From JBAOHV01 sp037045265 (GTDB lineage: Bacteria > Actinomycetota > Acidimicrobiia > Acidimicrobiales > Microtrichaceae): DNA of 64,000 bases. Below, piece after piece: positions 30,470-39,839 of the stretch; position 1 is the stretch's first letter, and every line of letters starts with the position of its first letter. Made by a program: the position numbers and the translations under genes. A model generated the notes under the pieces. The model was not told the origin of the DNA. It did no database searches and saw nothing but the letters and a program-made list of their open reading frames with translations. The stretch is taken from the NCBI GenBank assembly GCA_037045265.1, contig JBAOHV010000038.1:20525-84524 (forward strand). The letters run 5' to 3'.

Positions 30470-31291
30470 TCACAGTTCGACGTAGATGCCGTCCACCCAC
30501 GGAAGGGTGAAGAGGAAGCCCGGGCCACGGAAGAAGGTGCCGATCATGACCAGCACCGCCCAGAACATGAGGAAGAGCGTCATGAGCGCGACCGCGAACT
30601 TGCGGTCCTCTGGGGCTTGTTCGCCGGGTTCTTGTCCATGAACGGGGCGAGGATCAGCAAGAAGATGCCCATGCCCGGAATGGTCACGCCCGCGACCATC
30701 GGGTGGAACATCGTCAGCAGCTCCTGGAGGCCCAGGAAGTACCAGGGGGCCTTGGACGGGTTGGGCGTCTGGTTGAAGTTGGCGAGCTGCGAGCAGCGGC
30801 GCGTTGACCAGCCAGGAGAAGAAAAGCAGGAAGACCGTGCAGACCAGCGCGGCGACGAACTCGACGACGAGCAGGTGCGGCCAGACGTGCACCTTGTCCT
30901 GCGGCTTGGCCTTGACGTCCTGGATCGAGCCGGACTTGACGACCGTCAACAGGCGCTGGGTGTGACCACCGGGGCCGGCGGCGAGCGGTGGGCCGCCGGC
31001 AGCGGCGACCGCTCCCCCGCCCGTGGCGGTGGCGACCGCGGTGCCGCCAGCGGCGGCCGGCGCTGGAGCGTCAGCCGCCGGAGCAGCCGCGCCGGCCTTC
31101 TTGGCCTTGGCCGACTGGGACCGCGCGAGCAGGTGCGCGGGGATGCGGCTGTCCGCCGGCGGGACGCCGGCGGCGTCGGCTGCTGCCTCGGCGGCCGGTT
31201 CGGCCGCGGGGGCGCTCTCGGCGGCTTGGGCGGCCGCCTTCTCCTTGGCCGCCTGTGCCCGCTTGAGGAGGTGCTCTGGTACCTCGGTCAT
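30470..31291 (-). CDS. Cytochrome b C-terminal part (subunit IV-like), with long Ala/Pro N-terminal extension, frameshifted
   Basis: This is the second half of a split cytochrome b. The first 110 residues are hydrophilic and alanine-rich, and carry two copies of a short motif, EVPEHLLKRAQAAKEK and RIPAHLLARSQSAKAK. The conserved part begins at KAKPQDKVHVWPHLLVVEFV. The quinol-site segment reads PNPSKAPWYFLGLQELLTMF, so the usual PEWY is APWY. Helices follow (MGIFLLILAPFMD, FAVALMTLFLMFWAVLVMIG). Frames change near 30788 and 30612. It follows the b6-type gene after 58 nt. Confidence 0.88.
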   Translation of the reverse strand: MTEVPEHLLKRAQAAKEKAAAQAAESAPAAEPAAEAAADAAGVPPADSRIPAHLLARSQSAKAKKAGAAAPAADAPAPAAAGGTAVATATGGGAVAAAGGPPLAAGPGGHTQRLLTVVKSGSIQDVKAKPQDKVHVWPHLLVVEFVAALVCTVFLLFFSWLVNAPLLAARQLQPDAQPVQGPLVLPGPPGAADDVPPDGRGRDHSGHGHLLADPRPVHGQEPGEQAPEDRKFAVALMTLFLMFWAVLVMIGTFFRGPGFLFTLPWVDGIYVEL

Positions 31292-31349
31292 GCCTGCTCA
31301 CCCATCAGTTCGTAATGGACCAGTTCGTCACGGTAGAGCCCGCTGCGCA

Positions 31350-32135
<786 letters not shown>

Positions 32136-32176
32136 GGCTACTCCCTACTCTCCTCTGTCCTCGTGCGTCGAATCCA

Positions 32177-32594
32177 TCAGCCCAACCTCATGCCGTAGCC
32201 GTAGCCGTGCGCGTTGGTGCGCTGGTGGAGGTCGCCCGCAGCTGCCGGGTCGCCGATCTTGCCGAGGATGATGACACCGGTCGGGCAGCGGTCCACGCAG
32301 AGCGCGCACCGGGTGCAGACGTCGTCGTCGATGAGGAACACGACGTTGTCGGACGGGTCGATCCCCGGAAGGTCGGTGTCGACCGCCTCCTCGATCGAGG
32401 AGGGCTGCACCATGTGGATGCACTTCCACGGGCAGATGTCGACGCAGCCCTCGCACATGATGCACTCGGACTGGTCGATGTGGATGAACTGCTTGGGCTT
32501 GACCGCCCGCGCCAGGTAGTCCGCGTCCACTTCCTGGAGGACGTAGTCGTCGCGGAACTCCGGCAGTCGGCGGGTTCGCATCGGTGGTTGCCAT
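32177..32594 (-). CDS. Two-cluster 4Fe-4S ferredoxin family protein, one frameshift near the start
   Basis: Two 4Fe-4S motifs are clear: CIMCEGCVDICP (after FIHIDQSE) and CTRCALCVDRCP (after FLIDDDV). I chose ATG 32594 because a strong GGAGGT lies 6 nt before it. This requires one frame change near 32565 to join MATTDANP to RLPEFRDDYVLQEVDADYLA. A start at the in-frame ATG 32581 is the alternative. The roughly 135-aa protein is soluble, has no signal peptide, and would act on the cytoplasmic side. It may link cytoplasmic donors to the b6-like complex or complex I, which is inference from position. Confidence 0.85.
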
Positions 32595-32611
32595 GGGGGT
32601 ACCTCCGCTCC

Positions 32612-33076
32612 TCAGGCCCGCTTGATCAGCGGACGGCCGTAGGTCGAGGTCGGTTCGATCGCCTTGACGGCGGCTGCACGCTCACCGCGCTTCTGCCACC
32701 AGGCCCAGATCCACATCTGCAGGCCGAGCAGCACCACGTAGATGACCACGGCGACGATGTCGCGGACCGCGCGGGCCGAGATCGTGATCGGGAACCACGG
32801 CGTGGACCACGAGGCGATCTCGAACGGCAGGGTGATCTGCCCGCCCGGGCCGAACCAGATGACGTCGGGACGCCAGCCCAGCTCGGAGTCGGCCCACGTC
32901 AGGAACTGGTGGGGCACCACGCCGTAGATCCAGAAGATGATGAAGAACACGTACGTGGCGGCGAGCATCGCCTCGCCCCAGGTGAGCGGTGTGCCGACTG
33001 GACGACGCTTGGCGTACCAGAACACGGGAGCCACCATGGCCACCGTCACCAGGAGCGTCGAGATGAAAGCGACCAC
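32612..33076 (-). CDS. Small membrane protein heading the respiratory operon
   Basis: I chose GTG 33076 because AGGAGGT lies 5 nt before it. The 154-aa product has three helices: VVAFISTLLVTVAMVAPVFW, EAMLAATYVFFIIFWIYGVV and AVRDIVAVVIYVVLLGLQMW. A loop between helices two and three (FLTWADSELGWRPDVIWFGP) is rich in tryptophan and probably outside. The basic end is WWQKRGERAAAVKAIEPTST. I do not recognise the family. It is the first gene after the Rex-like operator and lies 17 nt upstream of the ferredoxin, so it is probably a subunit or assembly factor of the b6-like complex. Confidence 0.75.
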   Translation of the reverse strand: MVAFISTLLVTVAMVAPVFWYAKRRPVGTPLTWGEAMLAATYVFFIIFWIYGVVPHQFLTWADSELGWRPDVIWFGPGGQITLPFEIASWSTPWFPITISARAVRDIVAVVIYVVLLGLQMWIWAWWQKRGERAAAVKAIEPTSTYGRPLIKRA

Positions 33077-33140
33077 GGACGACCTCCTGTCGACCTCGAA
33101 CCGCACGGCGCCGCTCCGGTCGGAGCGCACGCCCCACGAA

Positions 33141-33158
33141 TTGTGAAACCGCGCACAA
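33141..33158. promoter_or_regulatory. Rex-like operator TTGTGAAACCGCGCACAA at the head of the respiratory operon
   Basis: The 18-mer has inverted ends TTGTG/CACAA and matches the Rex consensus TGTGAAC-NN-GTTCACA at 11 of 14 specified positions. It lies 65-82 nt upstream of GTG 33076, directly after a minus-strand TACACT box at 33158-33163, where a bound repressor would block transcription. A rex gene lies in this window. Confidence 0.6.
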
Positions 33159-33163
33159 GTGTA
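33158..33163 (-). promoter_or_regulatory. -10 box TACACT for the bc-nuo operon
   Basis: TACACT on the minus strand adjoins the Rex-like site. The predicted transcript start near 33151 gives a leader of about 75 nt ending in a good Shine-Dalgarno (AGGAGGT). No convincing -35 box is visible. Confidence 0.4.
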
Positions 33164-33311
33164 GTCCACGCCTCGGTCAGCAACCTCGGCCTGCCTGCAC
33201 CTGTGTGGAGGGTCTACCACGCCCACCGACCTGAGGGCACATTCAGGCCGTCGCTCGGAGGGCGACGCGGCGGGTCCACCATCGCGGCCTCACGAGGCTG
33301 CACACTCCGGC

Positions 33312-34154
33312 TTGGTCGAAGGGCACATTTCGTGCCTAGTGTTGACCCCGTTGCCGCCTGTCAAGGCGGCCGGTCGTTCCCCGACGCAGCGGAGGCCGCG
33401 TTCGTCCGAAGTACCAGAGCATCTCCTCGCCCGCAGCCGAGCCAAGCGAGCCGCAATGGGCGGTGGTGGCGACGCCGCCGCACCTGCAGCGACAGAGTCG
33501 GCCGCACCTGCGAGCACGCCAGCCGCTGCACCAGCGACGGCGGCCGCGGCCACACCGGCCGTCAGCACGCCTGCTGCTCCAGCAGTCCCGGATCCGGTGG
33601 CACCGTGGGTAGAGGCCGCCGAGTCCCGCAAGAAGATCCCCTACTGGGCCATCCCGGTGCTGGCGCTGCTACCCCTGTGGGCAGTGATCTACACGCTCAC
33701 CCTCGATCCGCCCACCCCGACCGAGCCCGGAGCGCTCGAGCTCGGCGCCGAGACCTACGCCGGCAAGGGCTGCTCGGGCTGCCACGGCGCCGGTGGCGCC
33801 GGCGTCGGTGCCGTTCCGGGTCTGACCGACGTCACCACGAACTTCGCCAACCCCGGCGACATGGTCTCGTGGGTCGCTCTCGGAACCGCCGGCTACCAGG
33901 CCGCCGGCATCGCTGAGTACGGCCCCGGCAAGCCGGTCGGTGCCGCTGGCCAGATGCCCGCGTGGGCGGACTCGCTCACCGCCGAGGAGCTCATGACCGT
34001 GGTGCTGCACGAGCGCGTCGAGTACGGCGGCGACACCTTCGACGCAGCCGTCTGGCAGGAAGGCTGGGAGGAAGCCATGTCGATCCTGCCGACCGCCAAG
34101 GCCGACGAGTACACGGCGATCCTCGACGAGTGGGTGGCTGACCCGCCGGCGTGA
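33312..34154 (+). CDS. Membrane-anchored monoheme cytochrome c
   Basis: The product has an N-terminal motif SEVPEHLLARSRAKRAAMGG shared with the cytochrome b C-terminal subunit, an Ala/Pro linker of about 70 residues, one helix (YWAIPVLALLPLWAVIYTLT) and a c-type heme domain with CSGCH (ETYAGKGCSGCHGAGGAGVG). A methionine ligand candidate is in GQMPAWADSL. The TTG at 33312 opens the frame, but homology starts only at about 33402, after a GGAGG at 33391, so the true start is uncertain and may be hidden by a base error. It is divergent from the bc-nuo operon and is its likely electron acceptor. Confidence 0.8.
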   Translation: MVEGHISCLVLTPLPPVKAAGRSPTQRRPRSSEVPEHLLARSRAKRAAMGGGGDAAAPAATESAAPASTPAAAPATAAAATPAVSTPAAPAVPDPVAPWVEAAESRKKIPYWAIPVLALLPLWAVIYTLTLDPPTPTEPGALELGAETYAGKGCSGCHGAGGAGVGAVPGLTDVTTNFANPGDMVSWVALGTAGYQAAGIAEYGPGKPVGAAGQMPAWADSLTAEELMTVVLHERVEYGGDTFDAAVWQEGWEEAMSILPTAKADEYTAILDEWVADPPA

Positions 34155-34683
34155 CCCGGCGCACACGCAACTCGCTGATCGGCGGGGTCCTATCCGCCGG
34201 TCTCGTGATCGGGCTGTTCCTCGTCGTCACCGGCGGGAGCGCCGACTCACCTGACGCCACGGCGCCCACCGAGCCGGGCGGTACGGCGACCACGGAGCCG
34301 ACCACCGAGCGCGCCGAGCCGTTGGCTCTGCCGTCCGAGCTGACCCAGGAAGCCGTCGCCACGCTGTCGGGGCTGGCGATCCCAGCCACGGCATCTGAGT
34401 TCCTGACCGCCCGACTCGACAGCGACCGCCAGCTCGACGTGACCTTCGTGATCCCCGCCGACTCCGTCGACGCGTTCCTCGCCGATTCGGGCCTCGAGAC
34501 CCCCGAGGACGACCGGCGGGTCGTGCTGCACAGCTCCCCGCTGTGGAAGCTGAACCCCGACCCTGGCACGACGCTGGCCGGCACCTCCGACACCGTCGAC
34601 GACATCAACCGCGCAGTGGAGCTGTTGACCGCTGCCGACGGCTCGGTGCAGGCGTCAGAGCGGTGCTCACCAGCGCCGCCTGA
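34151..34683 (+). CDS. Secreted or membrane-anchored protein of unknown function
   Basis: The GTG start overlaps the cytochrome c stop (GTGA), so the two are co-translated. A short basic N-terminus (MTRRTRNS) and one helix (LIGGVLSAGLVIGLFLVVTG) precede a Thr/Pro/Glu-rich linker and a domain of about 110 residues with LALPSELTQEAVATLSGLAI, DRQLDVTFVIPADSVDAFLA and DDRRVVLHSSPLWKLNPDPG. The open frame runs on, but a one-base shift near 34661 gives VLTSAA and a stop at 34681-34683, which fits the convergent neighbour better. I recognise no family. Confidence 0.6.
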
Positions 34684-34736
34684 GCCGCCTGAGCCGCCCG
34701 AGCCGCAATGGTCGAGCCGGCGACGGTCGCCCAGGG

Positions 34737-36316
34737 TCAGGGGATCTCGGCGAGCAGCTCGGCCAGCGGAACCCGCACGGCGCGCTTGTCGGCGGCGGCC
34801 AAGGCAGCCAGGTCACCGTCGGCCTGGGCCCTGAGGAGCTGACCGAACGTGAACGTCTGACCGGGGATCGCCACGTCGGCCGACGGGTCCGCGGCCGAGG
34901 GCTCGTCGAGCACCTGGATCACCACGTGGCGGTCGGCACCGCCCTTGTGGAGCTGACCGGTCGAGTGCAGGAAACACGGCCCGATCCCGAGGGTGACGGC
35001 GACGCCGGCCCTCTCAGACAACAGCGCGACGTGCAGCTGCAAGCTGCGCCTCGAGTGCCGGGTCGACGAACACGGCGATCACCGACCGCGTCACCGATGC
35101 GCAGCGCTGCCAAGGCGTCGGCCAGGCTCGACTCTCCGGCACCGGTCGCAGTCCCGGGCCCTGTCGCGACTCTGCCGTCGAGCAGGCCGCGGGCCTCACG
35201 CTTGGCCGACTCGACGTCGGGCTGGTCGAACGGGTTGATGCCGAGCACGATGCCCGCGACCACGGTCGCGAACTCCCAGAGCACCACCTGCGCCCCCAGG
35301 TCCTCGGGCTCCTCGATCTGCAGCTCCACCCACGGCCCGTCGAGCGTTCCCGGGTCGATCCCCGTGTCGCCGACGAGCACGTGCAGCCGTCCGGACGGGT
35401 CCGCCGCGCCGACACCGTCGCCGAGCACCGGCAGGATGCCGACACCCTGCTTGCCGGTCGACTCGGCGATCAACTGCTCGAGCCAGGAGCCGAACGACTC
35501 GATCCGCTCGTCCAGGTGCAGGGTCAGCTTGTCGCGACCTGCCATGGCGGCGACGGCGATGAGGGCACCCAGCTGCGCGCCGGGGTGCTCGTCCGCTGGC
35601 ACGTCGGGACCGAGCAGCTCCAGGGTCTCCTCGGCGGTGTCGAGCATCGTCGTCGCGTCCAGACCCATCAACGCCGCGGGCACCATCCCGAACGCCGACA
35701 TGGCCGCGAAGCGCCCGCCTATCTCGGGGTCGCCGTAGAGCACCGCCCGGAACCCACGTTCGCGGGCCAGACTCTCGAGCCCTGAGCCCGGATCGGTCAC
35801 CGCCACGAAACGCCGCCCGATCGGCGCACGTGCCCAGAAGTGCTCCAGGTGCGAGCGGGTCTCGATCGTGGAACCCGACTTGGACGCCACGACCACCAGC
35901 GTGCGCTCGGGATCGAGCGCCGCGGTGACCCTGGCCACCGCTGCGGGGTGCGTCGAGTCGAGCACCGTGATGCTCGGGAAGCCGTCGCCCGGTTCGAACG
36001 AACGAGCCAGGACCTCGGGGAACAGACTGGAGCCGCCCATGCCCAGCACCACCACGTCGGTGACCGAACGGAGCTCGCGGTCCGAGGCTCCGTCGACGAT
36101 CTCGTCGGCGACCAGCGCCCAGTGGGGCCACTGCTCCTGGGCGTCGGCCGGTGCACGCAACCAGCCGAGACGGTCGACCACCTCGGTCGGGTCGTCGCCG
36201 AAGACGGTGTGGTCGCGGTCCCAGATCCGACGCACGGCGTCGGATCCACGAAGGCGGGTCGACGCCGTCGTCCAGGCGTCCGAGAGCTCGGCGGGGTCGA
36301 CACGGGCCGTGATCAC
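34737..36316 (-). CDS. pgi: Glucose-6-phosphate isomerase, frameshifted near the C-terminus
   Basis: This enzyme interconverts glucose-6-phosphate and fructose-6-phosphate. The GTG at 36316 is 7 nt after a TAGTGT box. SIS-fold landmarks are VVVLGMGGSSLFPEVLARSF, TLVVVASKSGSTIETRSHLE, AAMSAFGMVPAALMGLD and SFGSWLEQLIAESTGKQGVG, which contains the catalytic glutamate region. Sequence and layout resemble the Pgi part of actinobacterial transaldolase-Pgi fusions rather than E. coli Pgi. Frames change near 35085 and 35045, after which LQLHVALLSERAGVAVTLGI leads to the normal end (ADKRAVRVPLAELLAEIP). About 525 codons. Confidence 0.88.
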
Positions 36317-36323
36317 ACGGCGG

Positions 36324-36329
36324 ACACTA
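36324..36329 (-). promoter_or_regulatory. -10 box TAGTGT, leaderless pgi start
   Basis: TAGTGT is followed by seven bases and the GTG at 36316, with no Shine-Dalgarno sequence. Confidence 0.45.
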
Positions 36330-36354
36330 CCGGCCCACCACCACCGAACTGCTG

Positions 36355-37209
36355 CTACCGGGCAGCCGGACGTGACCATTGGGACCGGAGACGATCGCGG
36401 ACCTCGGAGATCACCCCTGGTTCGGTGTCGGCCGCGACGACACGGCCGAGAACACCGTCGAGGGCGCCGCGCACATCGGCGAGTGCTGCGACACGCCAAC
36501 GCAGCACGCCGAACCCGGCGGCGATCGATGCCGGCACCCCCAACCAGAGGATCCCGGTCCCGGTGAAGGCCCCGGCCACCGAGAACGCCGAGCCGATCCC
36601 GGCGATCGACAAGCCCGCCGCGGCGGTCGCACTGCGGTCGGTCGACAGGTCACCGACGAGGACGATCGCACTGTGGTCGTCGTCGACCGCGGCGACGGCG
36701 AGCTTGAGATGACGGACCTTGTCGAGCTGCTCGCGACCGAGCACTGACCGCACGCTGCGCTGCACGTTCGCGGCGAAGTCGCTACGGCGGGTGTAGGTGG
36801 CGACCAACGCTTCGGGGTCGTGTCGGCGTCGACGCAGCGAACCATGTCGGCGCAGCCATTCGTCGGCGTGGGCCATCGTGTCGGCCGCGCTCGACTCGAC
36901 CAGGGCGCTGGCGGTGACCTCGGCCGGCCCCGCCAGCCGGTCGAGCACTCCCCCGTGACCATCATGCAGCAGGCCCAGGCGCTCCTCGGCCACGGCCAGC
37001 CGGACCGCGCCGGCGTCGAGGCCGAGCTCCTCTGCGGCCTCGATCAACGCCTGCTCCGCCAGACCGTCGTCGGCCGATGACCGCTCCGCAGCGTCGGCCA
37101 GATGGATCGCCCGGCGCAGCACCCGTTCGGCCGCTTCGCGGTCGAACCGACTGTCCGCGCTCGTGGACTCCACGCTGGTGGATTCTGCGCTTGTGGACTC
37201 TCCCGACAT
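36355..37209 (-). CDS. Membrane-hairpin protein of unknown function
   Basis: The 284-aa frame from ATG 37209 begins with a low-complexity repeat (STSAESTSVESTSADS) from a near 15-bp DNA repeat. An alpha-helical module follows (RVLRRAIHLADAAERSSADD, LIEAAEELGLDAGAVRLAVA), then a mixed domain (YTRRSDFAANVQRSVRSVLG, HLKLAVAAVDDDHSAIVLVG) and two close hydrophobic segments (AAAGLSIAGIGSAFSVAGAF, ILWLGVPASIAAGFGVL) before a basic tail. A TACGCT box lies 8 nt before the ATG. It shares strand with pgi, 38 nt away. No family recognised. Confidence 0.65.
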   Translation of the reverse strand: MSGESTSAESTSVESTSADSRFDREAAERVLRRAIHLADAAERSSADDGLAEQALIEAAEELGLDAGAVRLAVAEERLGLLHDGHGGVLDRLAGPAEVTASALVESSAADTMAHADEWLRRHGSLRRRRHDPEALVATYTRRSDFAANVQRSVRSVLGREQLDKVRHLKLAVAAVDDDHSAIVLVGDLSTDRSATAAAGLSIAGIGSAFSVAGAFTGTGILWLGVPASIAAGFGVLRWRVAALADVRGALDGVLGRVVAADTEPGVISEVRDRLRSQWSRPAAR

Positions 37210-37217
37210 CGCCGCCA

Positions 37218-37223
37218 AGCGTA
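37218..37223 (-). promoter_or_regulatory. -10 box TACGCT, leaderless start
   Basis: TACGCT is followed by eight bases and ATG 37209 of the membrane-hairpin protein gene. Confidence 0.45.
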
Positions 37224-37253
37224 GGGCTGGACGGGTCCGTCGAGGGCTCGGAA

Positions 37254-38575
37254 TCAGTGCGTGGGCCGGCGGGCCATGTCGGCCGCCACGTGGTGAGCGG
37301 CATCGATCGTGCGTCGCAGATCCTCGTCGGAGTGTGCGAGCGACGCGAACATGACCTCCCACGGTCCCGGAGCGAACGCTATGCCGCGCTCGAGCATGCC
37401 GTGGAAGAAGGCCGGGTAGCGTCCGAGAGCCACCGACTCTCCGGCCGTCGCGAAGTCGACCGGTGACGGCGCGTCGCCGAAGAAGCAGCCGACCAGCGGC
37501 CCCGCACGCGGAACCGACGCCGCAACTCCCGCGTCGGCGAAAGCGGCTCGCAGGCCCTGGGCGAGCACCTCGGCGATGCTCTCCAAGCGGTCGTAGGCGT
37601 CCTGGTCGAGCTGTGAGAGAACCGCCAGACCCTGCGGCAGTGGCGAGCGGGTTCCCCGACAGCGTTCCTGCCTGGTAGACGGACCCGAGCGGCGCCAGGT
37701 TGGACATGATCTCACACGACGAGCCGAACGCGCCGACGGGCAGTCCGCCGCCGATGATCTTGCCGAAGCACCAGAGATCGGGGGTGACGCCGGACCAGCG
37801 CGGTGGCACCGCCGACACCCAACGCGGAACCCGGTGATCACCTCGTCGAACAGCAGCAGGGCGCCGACCCGGTCGCACTCGGCGCGCAGACGCTTCGAGG
37901 AAGCCCGCCGACGGCGGGACCAGCCCCATGTTGGCGGCGACCGGCCTCGACGATGACGCACAGCGACCGTGCTCGTCGAGGCGACGGCACCACGTTGTAC
38001 GGGCTCGATCCGCGGTGTCGGCGACCGCCCCGGCGGTCACACCCGCCGAGTCGGGGGCGGTGCCGGTCACCGACGACTCCTCGGCGACGCCGGACCCGGC
38101 CGCGGCGAGCAGCGCGTCGGAATGGCCGTGGTAGTGGCCGGCGAACTTCACGATCGTGCGACCGGCCGGTGGCGCCGCGGGCGAGGCGGATCGCGGACAT
38201 CGTCGCCTCGGTGCCCGAGCTGACACCAGACGCACCTGCTCCATGCCGGGGATCCGGTCGCAGAGCTCCTCGGCCAGCCGGACCTCGCCCGGTGTCGGCG
38301 CACCGAAGGTGCGTGCCGAGCGTCACCGCGTGGCGGATCGCCTCGACGATCGACCGGGTGGGCGTGACCGAGGATCGACCGCGCCGTAGCTCTGCACGTA
38401 GTCGACGAACTGCGTGCCCTCGACGTCGCCACACGTAAGCGCCGTCGGCCCGACGCGCACGAAGTACGGCGTGCCGCCGACCGACCGGAACGCACGAACG
38501 GGCGAGTTCACCCCGCCGGGTATGACGTGCCAGGCCCCGCTCGTAGAGCGACGCGTTGGTCAGGGTCTCTGTCAC
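37254..38575 (-). CDS. hemL: Glutamate-1-semialdehyde 2,1-aminomutase, frameshifted
   Basis: This PLP enzyme makes 5-aminolevulinate from glutamate-1-semialdehyde in the C5 haem pathway. From GTG 38575 it reads TETLTNASLYERGLAR, then FRSVGGTPYFVRVGPTALTC, IVKFAGHYHGHSDALLAAAG, LLLFDEVITGFRVG, and the PLP-lysine segment CFGKIIGGGLPVGAFGS. The C-terminus is YPAFFHGMLERGIAFAPGPW. Frames change near 38525, 38370, 38310, 38235, 38020, 37950, 37895, 37820 and 37645. Length, about 435 codons, fits. It lies just after hemB; a 14-base duplication spans the hemB stop and the hemL start. Confidence 0.88.
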
Positions 38576-38600
38576 TGGAGCGCCTCTGTCACTGGAGCAC
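38561..38600. repeat. Tandem duplication at the hemB stop / hemL start junction
   Basis: CTCTGTCACTGGAGC occurs twice, 16 nt apart. On the minus strand the two CTCCAGTGACAGAG copies supply the hemB stop (CAG TGA) in one and the hemL GTG start in the other. Confidence 0.7.
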
Positions 38601-39592
38601 CTCTGCGAGGGAGCGGGCGAAGTAGGTGAGGATCATGTCGGCACCGGCCCGCTTGACCGCGGTGAGCTGCTCGAGAGCGACGGCGTCGCCGTCGATCCAG
38701 CCTCGCTCGGCGGCGGCGTGGATCATCGCGTACTCGCCGGACACGTGATAGGCGGCCAGGGGAACGTCGACGCTCGGCCGGGCGCGCGGCGAGTGACGTC
38801 GAGGTAGGTGACGAGCGGGCTTGACCATGACCATGTCGGCGCCCTCGCCGAGGTCCAGCCGGATCTCCTCGAGCGACTCGCGGATGTTGCGGCCAGTCCT
38901 GCTGGTAGCCCGTGCGATCGCCGCCGTCCGGCGATGCACGACGTCCACCGCGTCGCGGAACGGGCCGTACAGAGCCGGATGCGTACTTGGCGGCGTAGGC
39001 GAGGATCGCGACCTGCGTCGTGAGCCTCCGTCGTCGAGGGCCGTCGCGGATGGCGAGCGACCTGGCCGTCCATCATCCCCGATGGGGCGCACACGATCGA
39101 GCGCCGGCCTCGGCCTGGGCGATCGCCGACCTCGTGCGTAGCAGCTCGAGCGTGGCGTCGTTGTCGACCTCGGCCGCCGGCGTCGAGCAGGCCGCAGTGG
39201 CCGTGGTCGGTGTACTCGTCGAGGCAGAGGTCGGCCATGAGCACGATCGTAGTCGCCGTAGGTCGTCAGCGCAGGTCCTGCAGCGCCACCTGGACGATCC
39301 CGTCGGGGTCCGAGGCACCCGGAACCGTCGGGGTCCTTGTGCTCGGGCACACCGAAGAGGATCACGGCGGGTACGCCCGAACGCGACCAACTCGCCGACC
39401 TCGGTGATCAGCGACCGGCGGCTGTGCTGCGACCACTCCTGGCAGGGACTCGATCGGGTTCTGCTCAGAGATGCCCTCACGGACGAACAGCGGTGCGATC
39501 AGGTCATCGACACCGAGACGGGTCTCGGCGACCAGCCGGCGCAGGGCCGGGGTTCGGCGTAGGCGACGGAGTCGCTGCTGTGGGAACGGCAC
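38589..39592 (-). CDS. hemB: Delta-aminolevulinic acid dehydratase (porphobilinogen synthase), frameshifted
   Basis: This enzyme condenses two aminolevulinates to porphobilinogen. GTG 39592 (PFPQQRLRRLRRTPALRRLV) is leaderless, 6 nt after TACACT. Landmarks are DDLIAPLFVREGI, VILFGVPEHKDPDGS, LMADLCLDEYTDHGHCGLLD, AYAAKYAS (first active lysine), GADMVMVKPA (second lysine region), and VSGEYAMIHAAAERGWIDGD before the end ADMILTYFARSLAEVLQ. The cysteine set in the metal loop is incomplete, so a magnesium-type enzyme is possible. Frames change near 39430, 39370, 39320, 39250, 39180, 39095, 39025, 38980, 38890, 38815 and 38785. Confidence 0.86.
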
Positions 39593-39598
39593 CCGCCG

Positions 39599-39604
39599 AG
39601 TGTA
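39599..39604 (-). promoter_or_regulatory. -10 box TACACT, leaderless hemB start
   Basis: TACACT is followed by six bases and the GTG at 39592. Confidence 0.5.
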
Positions 39605-39630
39605 GGCAGGGCGCTGTGTGGGCATACCAC

Positions 39631-39740
39631 GCGCCGCGCTGCGACGAAACCGCCAGCGAGACCACGACCGACACACCCACGCGCCGCGCTGCGACGAAAC
39701 CGCCAGCAAGGCAGCAACCCAATTCGTCGCAACGCGGCGG
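39631..39740. repeat. Palindromic repeat family 2, locus B
   Basis: GCGCCGCGCTGCGACGAAAC occurs at 39631-39650 and 39681-39700, exactly 50 bp apart, with matching flanks (CCACG before, CGCCAGC after). The inverted arm AATTCGTCGCAACGCGGCG lies at 39721-39739. The layout, two direct arms then one inverted arm, equals locus A at 10642-10760. It sits between a stop and the start of the next minus-strand gene in both cases. Confidence 0.85.
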
Positions 39741-39777
39741 AATTCGACAACGCCTACCAGCACCCGCTGGTCTCGGC

Positions 39778-39834
39778 CGTGCCAGCAAACCCCGTGCCAG
39801 CAAACCCATTGCCAGCAAACCCCGTGCCAGCCGA
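39778..39834. repeat. 15-16-bp tandem repeat GTGCCAGCAAACCCC
   Basis: Three full copies (GTGCCAGCAAACCCC, GTGCCAGCAAACCC, ATTGCCAGCAAACCCC) and a partial one lie just beyond the cobA-hemD stop. No gene is visible in 39593-39839 apart from the two repeat types. Confidence 0.7.
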
Positions 39835-39839
39835 GTCGG

